64,000 nt of DNA, taken from the NCBI GenBank assembly GCA_016713275.1, contig JADJPL010000005.1, positions 248,001-312,000 on the forward strand. Direction: 5' to 3'. The position numbers and the translations under genes are program-made. This stretch comes from Haliscomenobacter sp. Lineage in GTDB: Bacteria > Bacteroidota > Bacteroidia > Chitinophagales > Saprospiraceae. How positions within the stretch are numbered: position 1 is the first letter of the stretch; every line of letters starts with the position of its first letter. The notes under the pieces were generated by a model that saw nothing but the letters and a program-made list of their open reading frames with translations, was not told the DNA's origin and did no database searches. This document shows, piece by piece, positions 19,653 to 29,081 of this stretch.

Positions 19653-21546
19653 TCAGGGCATCCAGTTCCCCTCCCAATCGACTTCCCAGCGGGTGAAGGG
19701 ATCGGCAAAATAATCCAGCAGAACGGCAAGTTCTTTGCGGGTCGCCGGACGTTGCGGGTCAAACCGGGAAAAGCCCCAGCCTTGCCACTGTTTATTTGCC
19801 TCGGCCCGCACCGAGTCCAGCGCGTTTCCCGTCATCCGGGAAACAACCTCCAAGCCATGTTCCAGGGAGACTAGCCCGGTTTCTCTTACGAACAAGGTCG
19901 CCGCGGCGCCGTCGGGAAGCGACGCCAGCCCTTCCCGAAAAGCGTTCCAGGCAACCGTGGTATCCGGATAGAACCAGGTCCGGTTAGCCCAGAGGTAAGG
20001 TTCCCCAATGCCTCTGAGGATGCCCGTCGCCCCGATGCGCTGGATGGCTTCAAAGTGGGCATCGGCAGGTTCAACATCAAAAAACGGCATCAGGTAGGCG
20101 CCCGATTGAAGCAACCGGTTTTGGACAGCGCGGACCGACAGGTTTTTTATGGATTTATTTTCCATAACAGAAAGGGCCGCCAGGGCGCCGGCTGCCTGGC
20201 CAATTTGAAGTACCACCGGTTGCAAACGGCTCGATCCATTGACGATATTGCTCACCGAGATGGCCTTGTCGGCCATGACCAGCCGGTCTGCAGCTGCAGG
20301 GATCAGGGCCCCGAGCGGGATATTAAACGAAGGGACTTTGGGGAATTCAATTTCCGGCGCCTCCGGGTTCTTGGCATGGTGGTGATCGATAGGATAATCC
20401 CCAACGATGCCTCCGGTGCGGTACAGAGTTCCCTCGTAAGGGTTCGAAATATGCCCCACCCGTACCCGGACCAGGCCATGAATTCGCCTTCCTTCCCGGT
20501 GATACGGATAAAAAGCAAGGCCATCTGGAGTGGGAAACTCGTCGTCTGCGATGCCTAAATTCCGGTACCCCAATTCGTTTTGCAAAAAGTAGATATACCG
20601 GAGCGTATGCATGCGGGCAGAATCAAAAGCAACCTCGCGTTCCTTCCCGGACGTTTCCACCACGTTCGCATAAAAATCATTGCCCCGGCGCGGCCAGTTG
20701 AGCATGATTTTCCCTCCGGGGAGCTTGGCGTAGGTAAGCGTCATTTCGCAGGGATGCAGGCCGGGTTCCTCCGGGCAAAGGTCTTGGCAGGAGCATCGGA
20801 AGGCTTCTGGGTTGTACCCGGGTGGTTTGGGGATTGTCTTATCCGCTCCGGGTCCAAAATCTTTCAGGATGGCTACCAGGGTAAGGTCCTGGATAATTCC
20901 ATTGGCTTTTTCCGGCGCCATTGGCTCGCCGCTCGTCATCCGGCTATCCATGCCCAGATCATACCCTACCCCGGCCATTGCCGCCACATCGCCCAAGTCC
21001 GTGCCGTCGACCAGAACCCGTGCGGTGACCCGCACCGTTTTTCCTTCTTTCCGGATGCGGGCTTCCCATCCGTCAGCCGTAGCTTTGAGGGAGAGGAGCC
21101 GGGAATGGAACCAAACGGTCAGGCGGGGGTTCCCGTTCGGCCATTTGGCGAAAAATGGCCGCTCCGGCATGCGGCTCAAAATGGGTATTGCTTACCCAGC
21201 CTGTGGCCACAGCCTCTGGGCCGCCGTAATAGTCTCGTATTTGTTCGCGGAATTCCCCCCAGATGCCCGCCGGCATCCGGTGGTTGCCGTCGGTGGCGCT
21301 AACCCCGGCAGCCGTAAGCATTCCTCCCAGCCAGGCGGTGGGTTCCACAACCAGGGTAGATACGCCCATTCGGGCCGACTGAATGCCGGCAGCCGTGCCT
21401 CCGGCGCCGCCGTTGATTACCAGCACCTGGGTTTCGATGGATGGGCGCATGGGCGTAAACCAAAGCAAACCCACTCCCGCCACAAAAGCGGGAAACAACG
21501 CCCGGCGCTGCGTTAACAGAAGAAAAGAAAACAACTTAATGCGCAT
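19653..21546 (-). CDS. Secreted FAD-dependent oxidoreductase (one frameshift)
   Basis: Starting at 21546 the protein has an N-terminal hydrophobic segment (FSFLLLTQRRALFPAFVAGV), then an FAD-binding motif VINGGAGGTAAGIQSARMG and VVEPTAWLGGMLTAAGV. This is the FAD_oxidored type (Pfam PF12831), often seen near polysaccharide or sugar-acid genes. Frame is lost near 21131-21136; dropping one G from the CGGGAA run gives ERNPRLTVWFHSRLL and the rest of the protein (VRVTARVLVDGTDLGDVAAMAGVGYDLG, ending at 19653). Rebuilt length is about 630 aa. The substrate is unknown. Confidence 0.85.
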
Positions 21547-21645
21547 ACAATCAACGGTTTGTTTCTGGAAAACCCCAAATGGGGCGGGAGATGAAGCAAA
21601 AATCCGTTTTTTCTTTCCAAAAACAAAACCTCCCCTCCTCAGGCG

Positions 21646-22029
21646 CTACAAGACATCGGCTTTTTTAGGAATAAGCTTCCATACATCCTGTGGCAAGCAG
21701 CACAGAATGGCCTGATCCCCGCGAATGGCAATGGGCGACTTGACCAGATTCGGGCGGTGACTAAGGATTTTGAGCCAGGACAAGCGGTCATAATCATGGC
21801 CTTTGAGCTCCGCCTGAAAATAGGGATCCACTTCGTTGAGAATCATTCTGGGATCAGCTACATCCAGCAGCTCTAAAATCTCTTCCCAGCGCGTTTGGTT
21901 GAGGTGCGCCTCCTCAAACGCATAGGCTTCTACATGAGCAGCCAGGCTTTGCGCATGCGCCACCGTCTGCCGGTGGGCCAGCAGGTCGGGGTTATAATAG
22001 ATCAGGATTTGGCGTTCATCGGTGAACAT
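21646..22029 (-). CDS. ArsC/Spx-family protein lacking the N-terminal active cysteine
   Basis: A 127-aa thioredoxin-fold protein of the arsenate-reductase-like family. It begins MFTDERQILIYYNPDLLAHRQT; true arsenate reductases have a Cys at the position following YxNP (for example NPRCS), which here is Asp-Leu. The later PIAIRGDQAILCC segment is the conserved C-terminal signature (cis-Pro and Arg), so the fold is kept. Loss of the catalytic Cys makes classical arsenate reduction unlikely; a regulatory or binding role is possible. Related Cys-less proteins occur in Bacteroidota as far as I recall. Confidence 0.75.
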   Translation of the reverse strand: MFTDERQILIYYNPDLLAHRQTVAHAQSLAAHVEAYAFEEAHLNQTRWEEILELLDVADPRMILNEVDPYFQAELKGHDYDRLSWLKILSHRPNLVKSPIAIRGDQAILCCLPQDVWKLIPKKADVL

Positions 22030-22152
22030 GGCATTGGTTTTTTAAATAGACTTGTTGAAAAGCGGAGGTCTACTAGTTACCCCTAAAATTTACGCTTTTT
22101 CGGGAACAAAATCAACCCCGCGCCCCCGCATAAAACGCCTAAAATCACCCTG

Positions 22153-23664
22153 CTATCCATCTAAGGGGTGTTTCCGTATCGTCAACAGGATTTTGATCAA
22201 CCCGGCGGAGACCAGCAGGATCAGGAACAAGGCCGGATACCCTCCCAGATTGGAAGCCATCTTGATCCCGTCGATGCCGGCATAGGCCACCATAACCCAA
22301 GCAGTTATCCCGATGATGCCGCCCCAGGCAATTTTGATCCAGGCGGGCGGCTCCGGGCTTTCCGGGGAGATTCCGGTAGAACACAACCCGCCCATGGCCG
22401 AGGTATTGGCGTCCGCCCCGGACACATAAGACAGAAACGCCGTCAGGAAAAAAGTAATCCCCAGCAAATGGGGCATGGGCAACTGATCGAGCACAGCGTA
22501 CACCACGTTCTCCGGCCCTTGGGACTTCAGGGCGCCGTACAGGTCGGCGGAGGAGGAATAAAAATCAATATACAGAGCATTCCCGCTAAAAATCCCCATC
22601 CAAAGGATGCCGAAAAGGCTCGGCAGGATCAGGTTGTAGTGGATAAAGTCCCGAACGGTGTACCCCACCGCAATCCGCCCCAGGAAAGCAGCCGTAACCG
22701 GCGCCCAGGCCAGCCAATTGGCCCAGTAAAAGACCGTCCAGCTATCGGCCCAGGATTTTTCGACATCCAGCCCCAGGCTTCTCGGGAGGAACGTCCGCAC
22801 ATAGTCTGCCAACCCTTCCGCTCCATTCGTAAACAAAAAGCGGGTCGGGCCAAAAACAAGCGCGAATAAGGCAATCCCCATAAAAGCGTAGGTATTGATA
22901 TTCGAAAGGGATTTGATGCCGTTGGTCAGTCCGGTAATCGCCGAAACGACAAACACAAGGACAATGGAAAACGTGGTCGCCATAAGCAACATAGGGGTAT
23001 CCGGGATCCCCAGATAGCGCTCCAACCCTCCCGAAATCGTCAGCGTACCCGCCCCAAGCGAAGCGGCCATTCCGGCCACCAGGCTGTATAAACTGACGGC
23101 GTCGATGAAGTTGCCCCACTTCGCCGTTTTCGGGCCCAATACCGGAAAGAGCATGGCGCTTAAACTAAACGACTGCTTGTAGTTGTAATACCCCAGCGCA
23201 AACATCAGCCCGGCCACCGTATAAATGCTGTATGGCGTAAACGTCCAGTGCATAAACATCGTGGACATGGCAAAACGCGCTGCCCCCGCCGTATCGGCAT
23301 CCACCCCCGGCCCCACCGGGGGCGCATGCAAGTGGTAAAGCGGCTCCGCCGTGCCCCAAAACAGGATGCCAATCGCAATGGTGGTGCAGAGAATGATGCT
23401 AAACCATTGCCAGCGCGTGAGAATGGGCTTGGCCTCTTTCCCTCCGATGCGCACCCTGGCCAAGGGAGAGAAATAAACCCAGATACACAACGCAACGAAC
23501 AACAGCGTGCCTGCCGAAAAAAGCCAGCCGAAATACCGGAGTATCCAATCGTTCATTCCTTTGACGGACGCCAGGAATCCATTGGCATCAATCAAACTAT
23601 ACCCCATGGAAAACAGGAGTAAAACGAACGGAACGAAAAATACAACAGGCTTGAGTTGGCGCAT
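22153..23664 (-). CDS. BCCT-family betaine/carnitine/choline transporter
   Basis: A 503-aa membrane transporter with about 12 hydrophobic segments. The family signature ILFWGTAEPLYH (WGxAEP) lies near residue 95 and the late segment FFLTAFLSYVSGADANTS is conserved. It should import a quaternary ammonium compound such as glycine betaine, probably for osmotic protection. The start is the ATG at 23664, MRQLKPVVFFVPFVLLLFS. There is no neighbouring synthesis or breakdown gene. The acyltransferase gene is divergent from it. Confidence 0.92.
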   Translation of the reverse strand: MRQLKPVVFFVPFVLLLFSMGYSLIDANGFLASVKGMNDWILRYFGWLFSAGTLLFVALCIWVYFSPLARVRIGGKEAKPILTRWQWFSIILCTTIAIGILFWGTAEPLYHLHAPPVGPGVDADTAGAARFAMSTMFMHWTFTPYSIYTVAGLMFALGYYNYKQSFSLSAMLFPVLGPKTAKWGNFIDAVSLYSLVAGMAASLGAGTLTISGGLERYLGIPDTPMLLMATTFSIVLVFVVSAITGLTNGIKSLSNINTYAFMGIALFALVFGPTRFLFTNGAEGLADYVRTFLPRSLGLDVEKSWADSWTVFYWANWLAWAPVTAAFLGRIAVGYTVRDFIHYNLILPSLFGILWMGIFSGNALYIDFYSSSADLYGALKSQGPENVVYAVLDQLPMPHLLGITFFLTAFLSYVSGADANTSAMGGLCSTGISPESPEPPAWIKIAWGGIIGITAWVMVAYAGIDGIKMASNLGGYPALFLILLVSAGLIKILLTIRKHPLDG

Positions 23665-23775
23665 CGACGGTCGTTTTAAAGTAATGCGGGTGAAGATCGC
23701 ATTTTGAAGGACAAAAATGCGATCTTCGGCCCGGTATTTGAACTGGTATGCGCCAGATGATCTAAAACACCCTGA

Positions 23776-24599
23776 ATGACCACCGAAAACACGACTACCT
23801 GGACCAAACTCACCTATGCCGACGAAGGCGATCCGCTCTGGAAACGCCTGATCATTGAAGGCATTGAATACGCCAGCGGGCGCAGCCTGATCGAGCGCCT
23901 GTACAACGAAGTCCGGTTTCTGGATATCCCTTTGCGGGACCTATGGGCCCTGGCTATCGAAAAACTGGAATTGACGCTCGATTTCAACGAGGCCGCGTTG
24001 GAAAAAATCCCCACAACAGGGCCTTTGGTCTTCCTGGGCAACCATCCGTTTGGCGTGGTAGATGGCCTGATCCTGGCCTATCTGGTTTCCAGAAAGCGGG
24101 ACGACTACTTCCTGCTCGCCAACGAAATGCTCACCCGGGATCCCAGACTGAACGGCCACGTGCTGCCCATCGATTTCCGCACCACCCCGGAAGCAGCGAA
24201 AACCAACCAGGAAACCGGTCAGGAAGCCATGCGCCGGATGCAGGCAGGCGACACCCTGGGCATCTTCCCTTCCGGCGGCGTAGCGACCGCAAAAGCTTTT
24301 GGGGGTCAGCGGTAGACCTGCCCTGGAAGCGGTTTGGGTTCAAACTCATTCAAATGAGCCAGGCGACGGTCGTGCCCATTTATTTTCATGGGCAAAACAG
24401 CCGCCTGTTCCACGTCGTCAGCCAGTTCAGCATGCCGATGCGGCTGGGTATGCTCCTGTACGAAACCAAAAACAAGATGGGTAAAACCATCCGGTTTAAG
24501 GTGGGAGACCCCATCCCCTACTCCGAGATGGAACCCTATCAGGAGCGCACGGCAATGATGGCGTATTTGCGGGAAAAGGTCGAAGCCTGCCGGTTTTAA
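23776..24599 (+). CDS. Lysophospholipid acyltransferase family protein (one frameshift)
   Basis: A PlsC-like acyltransferase of about 274 aa that probably moves an acyl chain onto a lysophospholipid or glycerol lipid. The catalytic His/Asp pair stands in GNHPFGVVDG (NHx4D) near residue 93, and a later block GIFPSGGVATAKAF matches the FPEG-like motif. Frame is lost in the G run at 24301-24305. One extra G joins it to GGSAVDLPWKRFGFKLIQM and VVPIYFHGQNS, ending at 24599. The gene is divergent from the BCCT transporter gene. Confidence 0.85.
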
Positions 24600-24615
24600 A
24601 GGGTAACAATCCCGT

Positions 24616-26745
24616 TTACCGGACCAAACCTAGCAGCTTATTCAATAAGTTCATCTTGTCCTCCAGGCGCTGAAATGCCGCCAAATACCGGGCTTCCAGG
24701 TCCGGGAGGCTGGCGGTGGATTTCAGAGACGCCTCGTACTGCAACCCCGGTAACATCCAGGAAGCATATCCGCTATACGGATCGGAGGAGGCGTACAACG
24801 ACCGGTACCAGGCGCCATAAGCCATTCCCTTTTCGTCGATAAACGCGCGTTCCATCGAAAGCAGCGTTTGATTTACGATCATTAAGTCTGCTTTCTTCAA
24901 CCCTTTGCTGTTGATCTTTTGGCTCAAGAGCGTGTGAAAGGCTTCAGCCCGTTGACGCAAGACCTCGGCTTTTTCCATCATTTTCTGAGCGCTGTAATCG
25001 GGCGCATAGGCTTTAATCGCCTTTTCGGCTGTTCCCAGGTGAAGTTTCAGGTCTTTGCCATACCGGGAAAGGTCGAAGGGAATCACCTCCGCATTCGCCA
25101 TGCGCAGAGCCATGATGCCCATCACTTTGGCGACCGTCGGGCCGGACACAAAATCCGGTTCGCCCACCGTTTCATACCAGTTAAAGTTATCGTACGCGGA
25201 ATGGTACATGGTTGGACCCCCCATGCCCGCGCTGAGAGAAGGAATACCAATGTGCGCGTAAAAGCCCAGGTGGTCCGAACCGCCGCCCAGGCTGCCAATG
25301 CCGGGGCCGTCCAGCTTATTGGGGGCTTTCTCCACCCAATGGTCGTAAACCGTCATTTGCGATTTGGGGTAAGGCACTACCTTCGTGGCCTCCAGGAGCA
25401 GCGACTTCAGAGAAGGCGCGGCCGCGCCGCCAAAACTCAGGCCCGAGCAAGCGCCATCAGCATTGAAGTACGCAATCCCTTTTCGATTGAGCTCGTCGCG
25501 GAATTGCTCCACCCATTCGGTCGAACCCAGGATGCCATGTTCTTCCGCATCCCAATGGGCAATCAGGATGCTTCGTTTCGGGCGCATCCCTTGCCGGGCC
25601 ATCTCGCCCAGGGCGTCTGCCAGCGTAAGCAACATCGCGGTGCCGCTGTTGGGGTCGGTGGCGCCAAACTCCCAGGCATCGTAATGACTGCCCAGGATAA
25701 TCCATTCGTCCGGAAATTCGCTTCCTTCAAGCGTACCAATCACATTTTCGATGCGAACCATACCTTTGGGCTGGTTCACTTTAAGGCGAACCGTCAGCTT
25801 CGGGCCGCCCTCCAGGCGATAGGTAAATGGAAGCCCCCCCTGCCAGGATTCTGGTACCGGCTTGCCGGACATCCGGCCCAGGATCTCTTTAGCAGCCCCG
25901 TAGCCTATTGGCGTGACGGGGATCGAATGAAATCCTTTTACTTCCTCCGGCTTGAGCCGGGCTACCTTTTGCGGTCCATCCAGGGGAAGGGCCGGCTCAA
26001 AAGGCGTGAGCGGATCGCCGGTATAATCGAGCGTCAGGATCGATCCACGCTGGATCGTGCTTTCGCTGAACATTTTTCCTTCGGGGTATGCCAAGCCCTT
26101 CATATACCCCGAATCTTCCGGATCGGTGTAGATAATCAGGCCTGCGGCGCCTGCTGCCTGAGCGTATTTGGCTTTATAGCCTCTAAAATTTCCCCCATAC
26201 CGGGCAATGACGATCTTCCCTTTCACGGAGACCCCCAATTTAGCCAGCTGTTCGAAATCTTCTTTGGTTCCGTAATTCGCGTATACCACCTCCGCGGTGG
26301 CATCGCCGTTGCCAGAATAGGAGTTCCATCCCGGTTGGGTATTGGGGTCTTTGGAGAACGGATCTTCTTCCAGCACGAATTCTTTGATATTCAGCGGCAT
26401 ACGCACCGGAGTAACCAGTTCCAGGGCGATCTCGCCCGGACCGGTAGGCAGATAGATGTCGTAAGGCGGGCGCTCGACCTTAAACCCGGCTTGACGCATG
26501 GATTTTTCCATATAATCCGCCACCCGGACATTGGCGGGCGAACCGGCAAGGTGCGGTTCCCGGGTCAGTTCCCGAAGGTGGTTTTTGAACGTCTCGGATT
26601 TGGGGAGTTCGAGAAACTGTTTTTCCAGTTCCTGTTCCTTGCTCTGGTTCAGAGCGCTGAACCCAACCAGCGATTGAGTCCAAGCAAGCGGCATAAAGCC
26701 GAACAGGGCAATAGCCAGCCCATACCATCTGTTTTTGTCCATCAT
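24616..26745 (-). CDS. M28 family metallopeptidase (glutamate carboxypeptidase II-like)
   Basis: A 709-aa secreted peptidase with the layout of N-acetylated alpha-linked acidic dipeptidase/glutamate carboxypeptidase II. It begins with a signal peptide (LAIALFGFMPLAWTQS), has a PA domain (VKGKIVIARYGGNFRGYKAK) and then the zinc peptidase core: GSHYDAW (His), ATDPNSG (Asp), AHWDAEEHGILGS (Glu pair) and HSAYDNFNW (His). A helical transferrin-receptor-like dimerisation domain ends the protein. It probably trims acidic residues from peptides in the periplasm or outside. ATGs at 26745 and 26742 are equivalent starts. Confidence 0.93.
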   Translation of the reverse strand: MMDKNRWYGLAIALFGFMPLAWTQSLVGFSALNQSKEQELEKQFLELPKSETFKNHLRELTREPHLAGSPANVRVADYMEKSMRQAGFKVERPPYDIYLPTGPGEIALELVTPVRMPLNIKEFVLEEDPFSKDPNTQPGWNSYSGNGDATAEVVYANYGTKEDFEQLAKLGVSVKGKIVIARYGGNFRGYKAKYAQAAGAAGLIIYTDPEDSGYMKGLAYPEGKMFSESTIQRGSILTLDYTGDPLTPFEPALPLDGPQKVARLKPEEVKGFHSIPVTPIGYGAAKEILGRMSGKPVPESWQGGLPFTYRLEGGPKLTVRLKVNQPKGMVRIENVIGTLEGSEFPDEWIILGSHYDAWEFGATDPNSGTAMLLTLADALGEMARQGMRPKRSILIAHWDAEEHGILGSTEWVEQFRDELNRKGIAYFNADGACSGLSFGGAAAPSLKSLLLEATKVVPYPKSQMTVYDHWVEKAPNKLDGPGIGSLGGGSDHLGFYAHIGIPSLSAGMGGPTMYHSAYDNFNWYETVGEPDFVSGPTVAKVMGIMALRMANAEVIPFDLSRYGKDLKLHLGTAEKAIKAYAPDYSAQKMMEKAEVLRQRAEAFHTLLSQKINSKGLKKADLMIVNQTLLSMERAFIDEKGMAYGAWYRSLYASSDPYSGYASWMLPGLQYEASLKSTASLPDLEARYLAAFQRLEDKMNLLNKLLGLVR

Positions 26746-26820
26746 GCCAAAGGGAATTTTGCTTTTTTATAAACGATTGCGGAAAGGTAAAATAAAACCG
26801 TTTTTCCAAACCCGTTCAGG

Positions 26821-27324
26821 TTAAAGATTTTCCACATCGTCTTCTGAATCGCCCAGGCGTTGTCCCCTGCTCAGGCGCTCCAACATGCGCAGTATGCGCA
26901 GCGCTTTTGTTTCTTCTTTTTTGGCTGCGTAGATCCAATCGATATAGGCTTTTTGTTCGCTTTCCCGCAAACTTAGAAAAAACGCCTTCACTTCCCGAGG
27001 TTCCTGATCGAAGCATGCCATGATCTCCTCCGGTATTTCTATTCCGGAATGGTCGGCGTACAGAATGACCCGCACGAAATCCCCTGCCCCCTTCCCGATC
27101 TTTTTCCGGATTTCCGCACGAACAGGCAAGAATAACTGCCCGTTACCCATCGGCATCAGTTTGTAGCGATTCAATGGGAAGCCATCGATACTCCCCTTCA
27201 CCTGCACCCAGCCAAAAGGCGCATTTTTGTCCTGAGGAATTTCGGGAATAAGGGCATAGGTCCAGCCTCCTTTTCCCGGAAATTTCTGGAGGAGGTATTC
27301 GGCGTCGACGAGTGGGGTGGACAT
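26821..27324 (-). CDS. DUF1905 / YdeI (OmdA)-like protein
   Basis: A 167-aa protein joining a DUF1905 barrel (GGWTYALIPEIP, GWVQVKGSIDGFPL, LPVRAEIRKKIGKGAGDFVRV) to a C-terminal YdeI/OmdA helical segment (FFLSLRESEQKAYIDWIYAAKKEETKALR) that ends in a basic and acidic tail. YdeI-type proteins have been linked to resistance to bacteriocins or cationic peptides, but the molecular role is unclear. It is a single gene next to the repeat island. Confidence 0.85.
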   Translation of the reverse strand: MSTPLVDAEYLLQKFPGKGGWTYALIPEIPQDKNAPFGWVQVKGSIDGFPLNRYKLMPMGNGQLFLPVRAEIRKKIGKGAGDFVRVILYADHSGIEIPEEIMACFDQEPREVKAFFLSLRESEQKAYIDWIYAAKKEETKALRILRMLERLSRGQRLGDSEDDVENL

Positions 27325-27372
27325 GGGTGGTTCTATAATTTGACCGGCAAGATACGCAGGATGAAGGCTGCA

Positions 27373-27475
27373 AACAACAGGGTGGACGGTGGACGGGAGA
27401 CGGGAGACGGTGGACGGTGGACGGTGGACGGTGGACGGGGGACGGTGGACGGGGGACGGGTGAAACGGGAGACGG
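27373..27475. repeat. GGTGGAC/GGGAGAC 7-mer low-complexity tract
   Basis: Imperfect tandem 7-mers of the type GACGGTG and GACGGGA. Similar short tracts occur at about 28299-28322 and at 61177-61268. They sit just outside gene ends and show no coding signal. Confidence 0.8.
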
Positions 27476-27540
27476 TCCGCCTTTGTACCTGCCCTTGCGC
27501 CTTAAGCCTTACGCCTTACGCCCAAATTGCGCCCCCATCA

Positions 27541-28290
27541 TGCCCATCCTTAAATCCATGCAAATCACAGTTCAGACAACGTAGCAATGCCCCCAATACC
27601 AAACGAAAACAACGACTGCACGACGCGTCTCCCGGAATAAAATTCCGGTCAACAGCCTCGGATTGAAAATCCGAGCTACATCATGGCCATCCTTTAATCC
27701 CCCCAAATCCTGGTTCAGACAACGTAGCAATGCCCCCAATACCAAACGAAAACATCCGCTGCACGGGACGTCTCCCGGAATAAAATTCCGGTCAACAGCC
27801 TCGGATTGGAAATCCGAGCTACATCCTGGCCATCCTTAAATCATGCAAATCACAGTTCAGACAACGTAGCAAGGCCCTCAAGGACAAACGAAAACATCCG
27901 CTGCACGGGGCGTCTCCCCGAATCCAATTCCAGTCAACAGCCTCGGATTGCAAATCCCCGCTACATCCTGGCCATCCTTAAATCATGCAAATCACAGTTC
28001 AGACAACGTAGCAAGGCCCTCAAGGGCAAACGAAAACAACGACTGCATGGGGCGTCTCCCGGAATAAAATTCCGGTCAACAGCCTCGGATTGGAAATCCG
28101 AGCTACATCCTGGCCATCCTTTAATCCCCCCAAATCCTGGTTCAGACAACATAGCAAGGCCCCCAAGGACAAACGAAACCAACGACTGCCCGGCCGCGCT
28201 TCCCGGAATAAAATTCCGGTCAACAGCCTCGGATTAAAAATCCGAGCTACATCATGCCCATCCTTAAATCATACAAATCACAGTTCAGAC
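27541..28290. repeat. Five tandem repeats of about 143 bp with paired hairpins
   Basis: The marker CAGCCTCGGATT recurs at 27653, 27796, 27938, 28080 and 28224, so the unit is 142-144 bp. Each unit carries two adjacent hairpins: CCGGAAT-AAA-ATTCCGG and CTCGGATT-GGA-AATCCGAG (some copies diverged). It also carries the core CA(C)AGTTCAGACAAC or CTGGTTCAGACAAC, shared with the 132-bp repeats at 15.0-15.4 kb. Frames open here have no protein-like features. I see no gene between 27325 and 28463. Confidence 0.88.
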
Positions 28291-28340
28291 AACAAGCGAC
28301 GGTGGACGGAAGACGGTGGACGGTATGGCAATAAATACCC

Positions 28341-28400
28341 GCAATCTGAAAATGGCGCCGAAGTGTAGACGGAAGTCTACCCACAACAGTCTACCCACAA
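28341..28400 (+). repeat. Diverged copy of the RAYT-linked two-hairpin module
   Basis: GCAATCTGAAAATGG is followed by GTAGACGGAAGTCTAC (28365-28380) and CCACAACAG. The order and orientation match the units at 53587-53824 downstream of the transposase gene, but the first hairpin has decayed. Confidence 0.7.
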
Positions 28401-28463
28401 CAGGAGATTTTGCTGGTATTTTGTCTTAATTTAGCGGGCGTCTTTGACTGATATACGAAAGCT

Positions 28464-29072
28464 ATGGATAAAGAATTCCAAACCGTGCAAATGCTGGGGC
28501 TGAAGCTTCCTACCGACCCCCGGTGGGTGAACCTCGCCGAAAAAGAGCTGGAAGAAATCCTCACGGACCATGCTTATTGCGAGCAAAAAGCGGCTACGTC
28601 CTGCATCAGCCTGATCCAGGGGTATCCGGAAAAAGCGGAGATGGTCAAGGAATTGGCGCCTATTGTCACCGAGGAATGGGGCCATTTCCGGATGGTGCTG
28701 GCCGAAATGGAAAAACGGGGCCTTTCGCTGGGCCGTCAGCGCAAAGACGAGTACGTCAATCAACTCCTGGAATTTCAGCAAAAGGGCGGAACCCGGGAGG
28801 ACCGGCTGCTGGAAAAACTGCTGGTGTGCGCTTTGATCGAAGCCCGCAGCGCAGAGCGGTTCCGGTTGCTTTCCCTGTATATCAACGACGAAGCATTAAA
28901 GGGGTTCTACCATAAGTTTATGATCTCCGAAGCAGGCCATTACCGGCTTTTCCTGGACCTGGCCCGGGCGTACTTCGACGAAAACCGCGTCCGGCAGCGG
29001 TGGCAGGAATACCTGGAGAAAGAAGCCCAGATCATGAACGACCTGGAGCTCCGGGGAGACCGGATGCACTAG
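28464..29072 (+). CDS. miaE: tRNA-(ms2io6A)-hydroxylase MiaE
   Basis: MiaE is a di-iron enzyme that hydroxylates the isopentenyl side chain of ms2i6A37 in tRNA. The 202-aa protein is a ferritin-like four-helix bundle. Iron ligands can be placed in HAYCEQKAA, EEWGHFRM, EARSAERFRLL and SEAGHYRLF, the expected E..ExxH pairs. The start at 28464 (MDKEFQTVQMLGL) gives the normal length. No other tRNA modification gene is adjacent. Confidence 0.93.
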   Translation: MDKEFQTVQMLGLKLPTDPRWVNLAEKELEEILTDHAYCEQKAATSCISLIQGYPEKAEMVKELAPIVTEEWGHFRMVLAEMEKRGLSLGRQRKDEYVNQLLEFQQKGGTREDRLLEKLLVCALIEARSAERFRLLSLYINDEALKGFYHKFMISEAGHYRLFLDLARAYFDENRVRQRWQEYLEKEAQIMNDLELRGDRMH

Positions 29073-29081
29073 AGCGCCAAG

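Noticed and set aside
24919..26772. 617-codon open frame opposite the M28 peptidase gene
   Set aside because: No recognisable motif; the minus strand carries all zinc-ligand motifs of a full-length M28 enzyme.
27340..28368. Several 60-140-codon open frames in the 143-bp repeats
   Set aside because: They repeat the same peptide blocks on both strands and have no start context or homologous feel; the hairpin repeats explain them.
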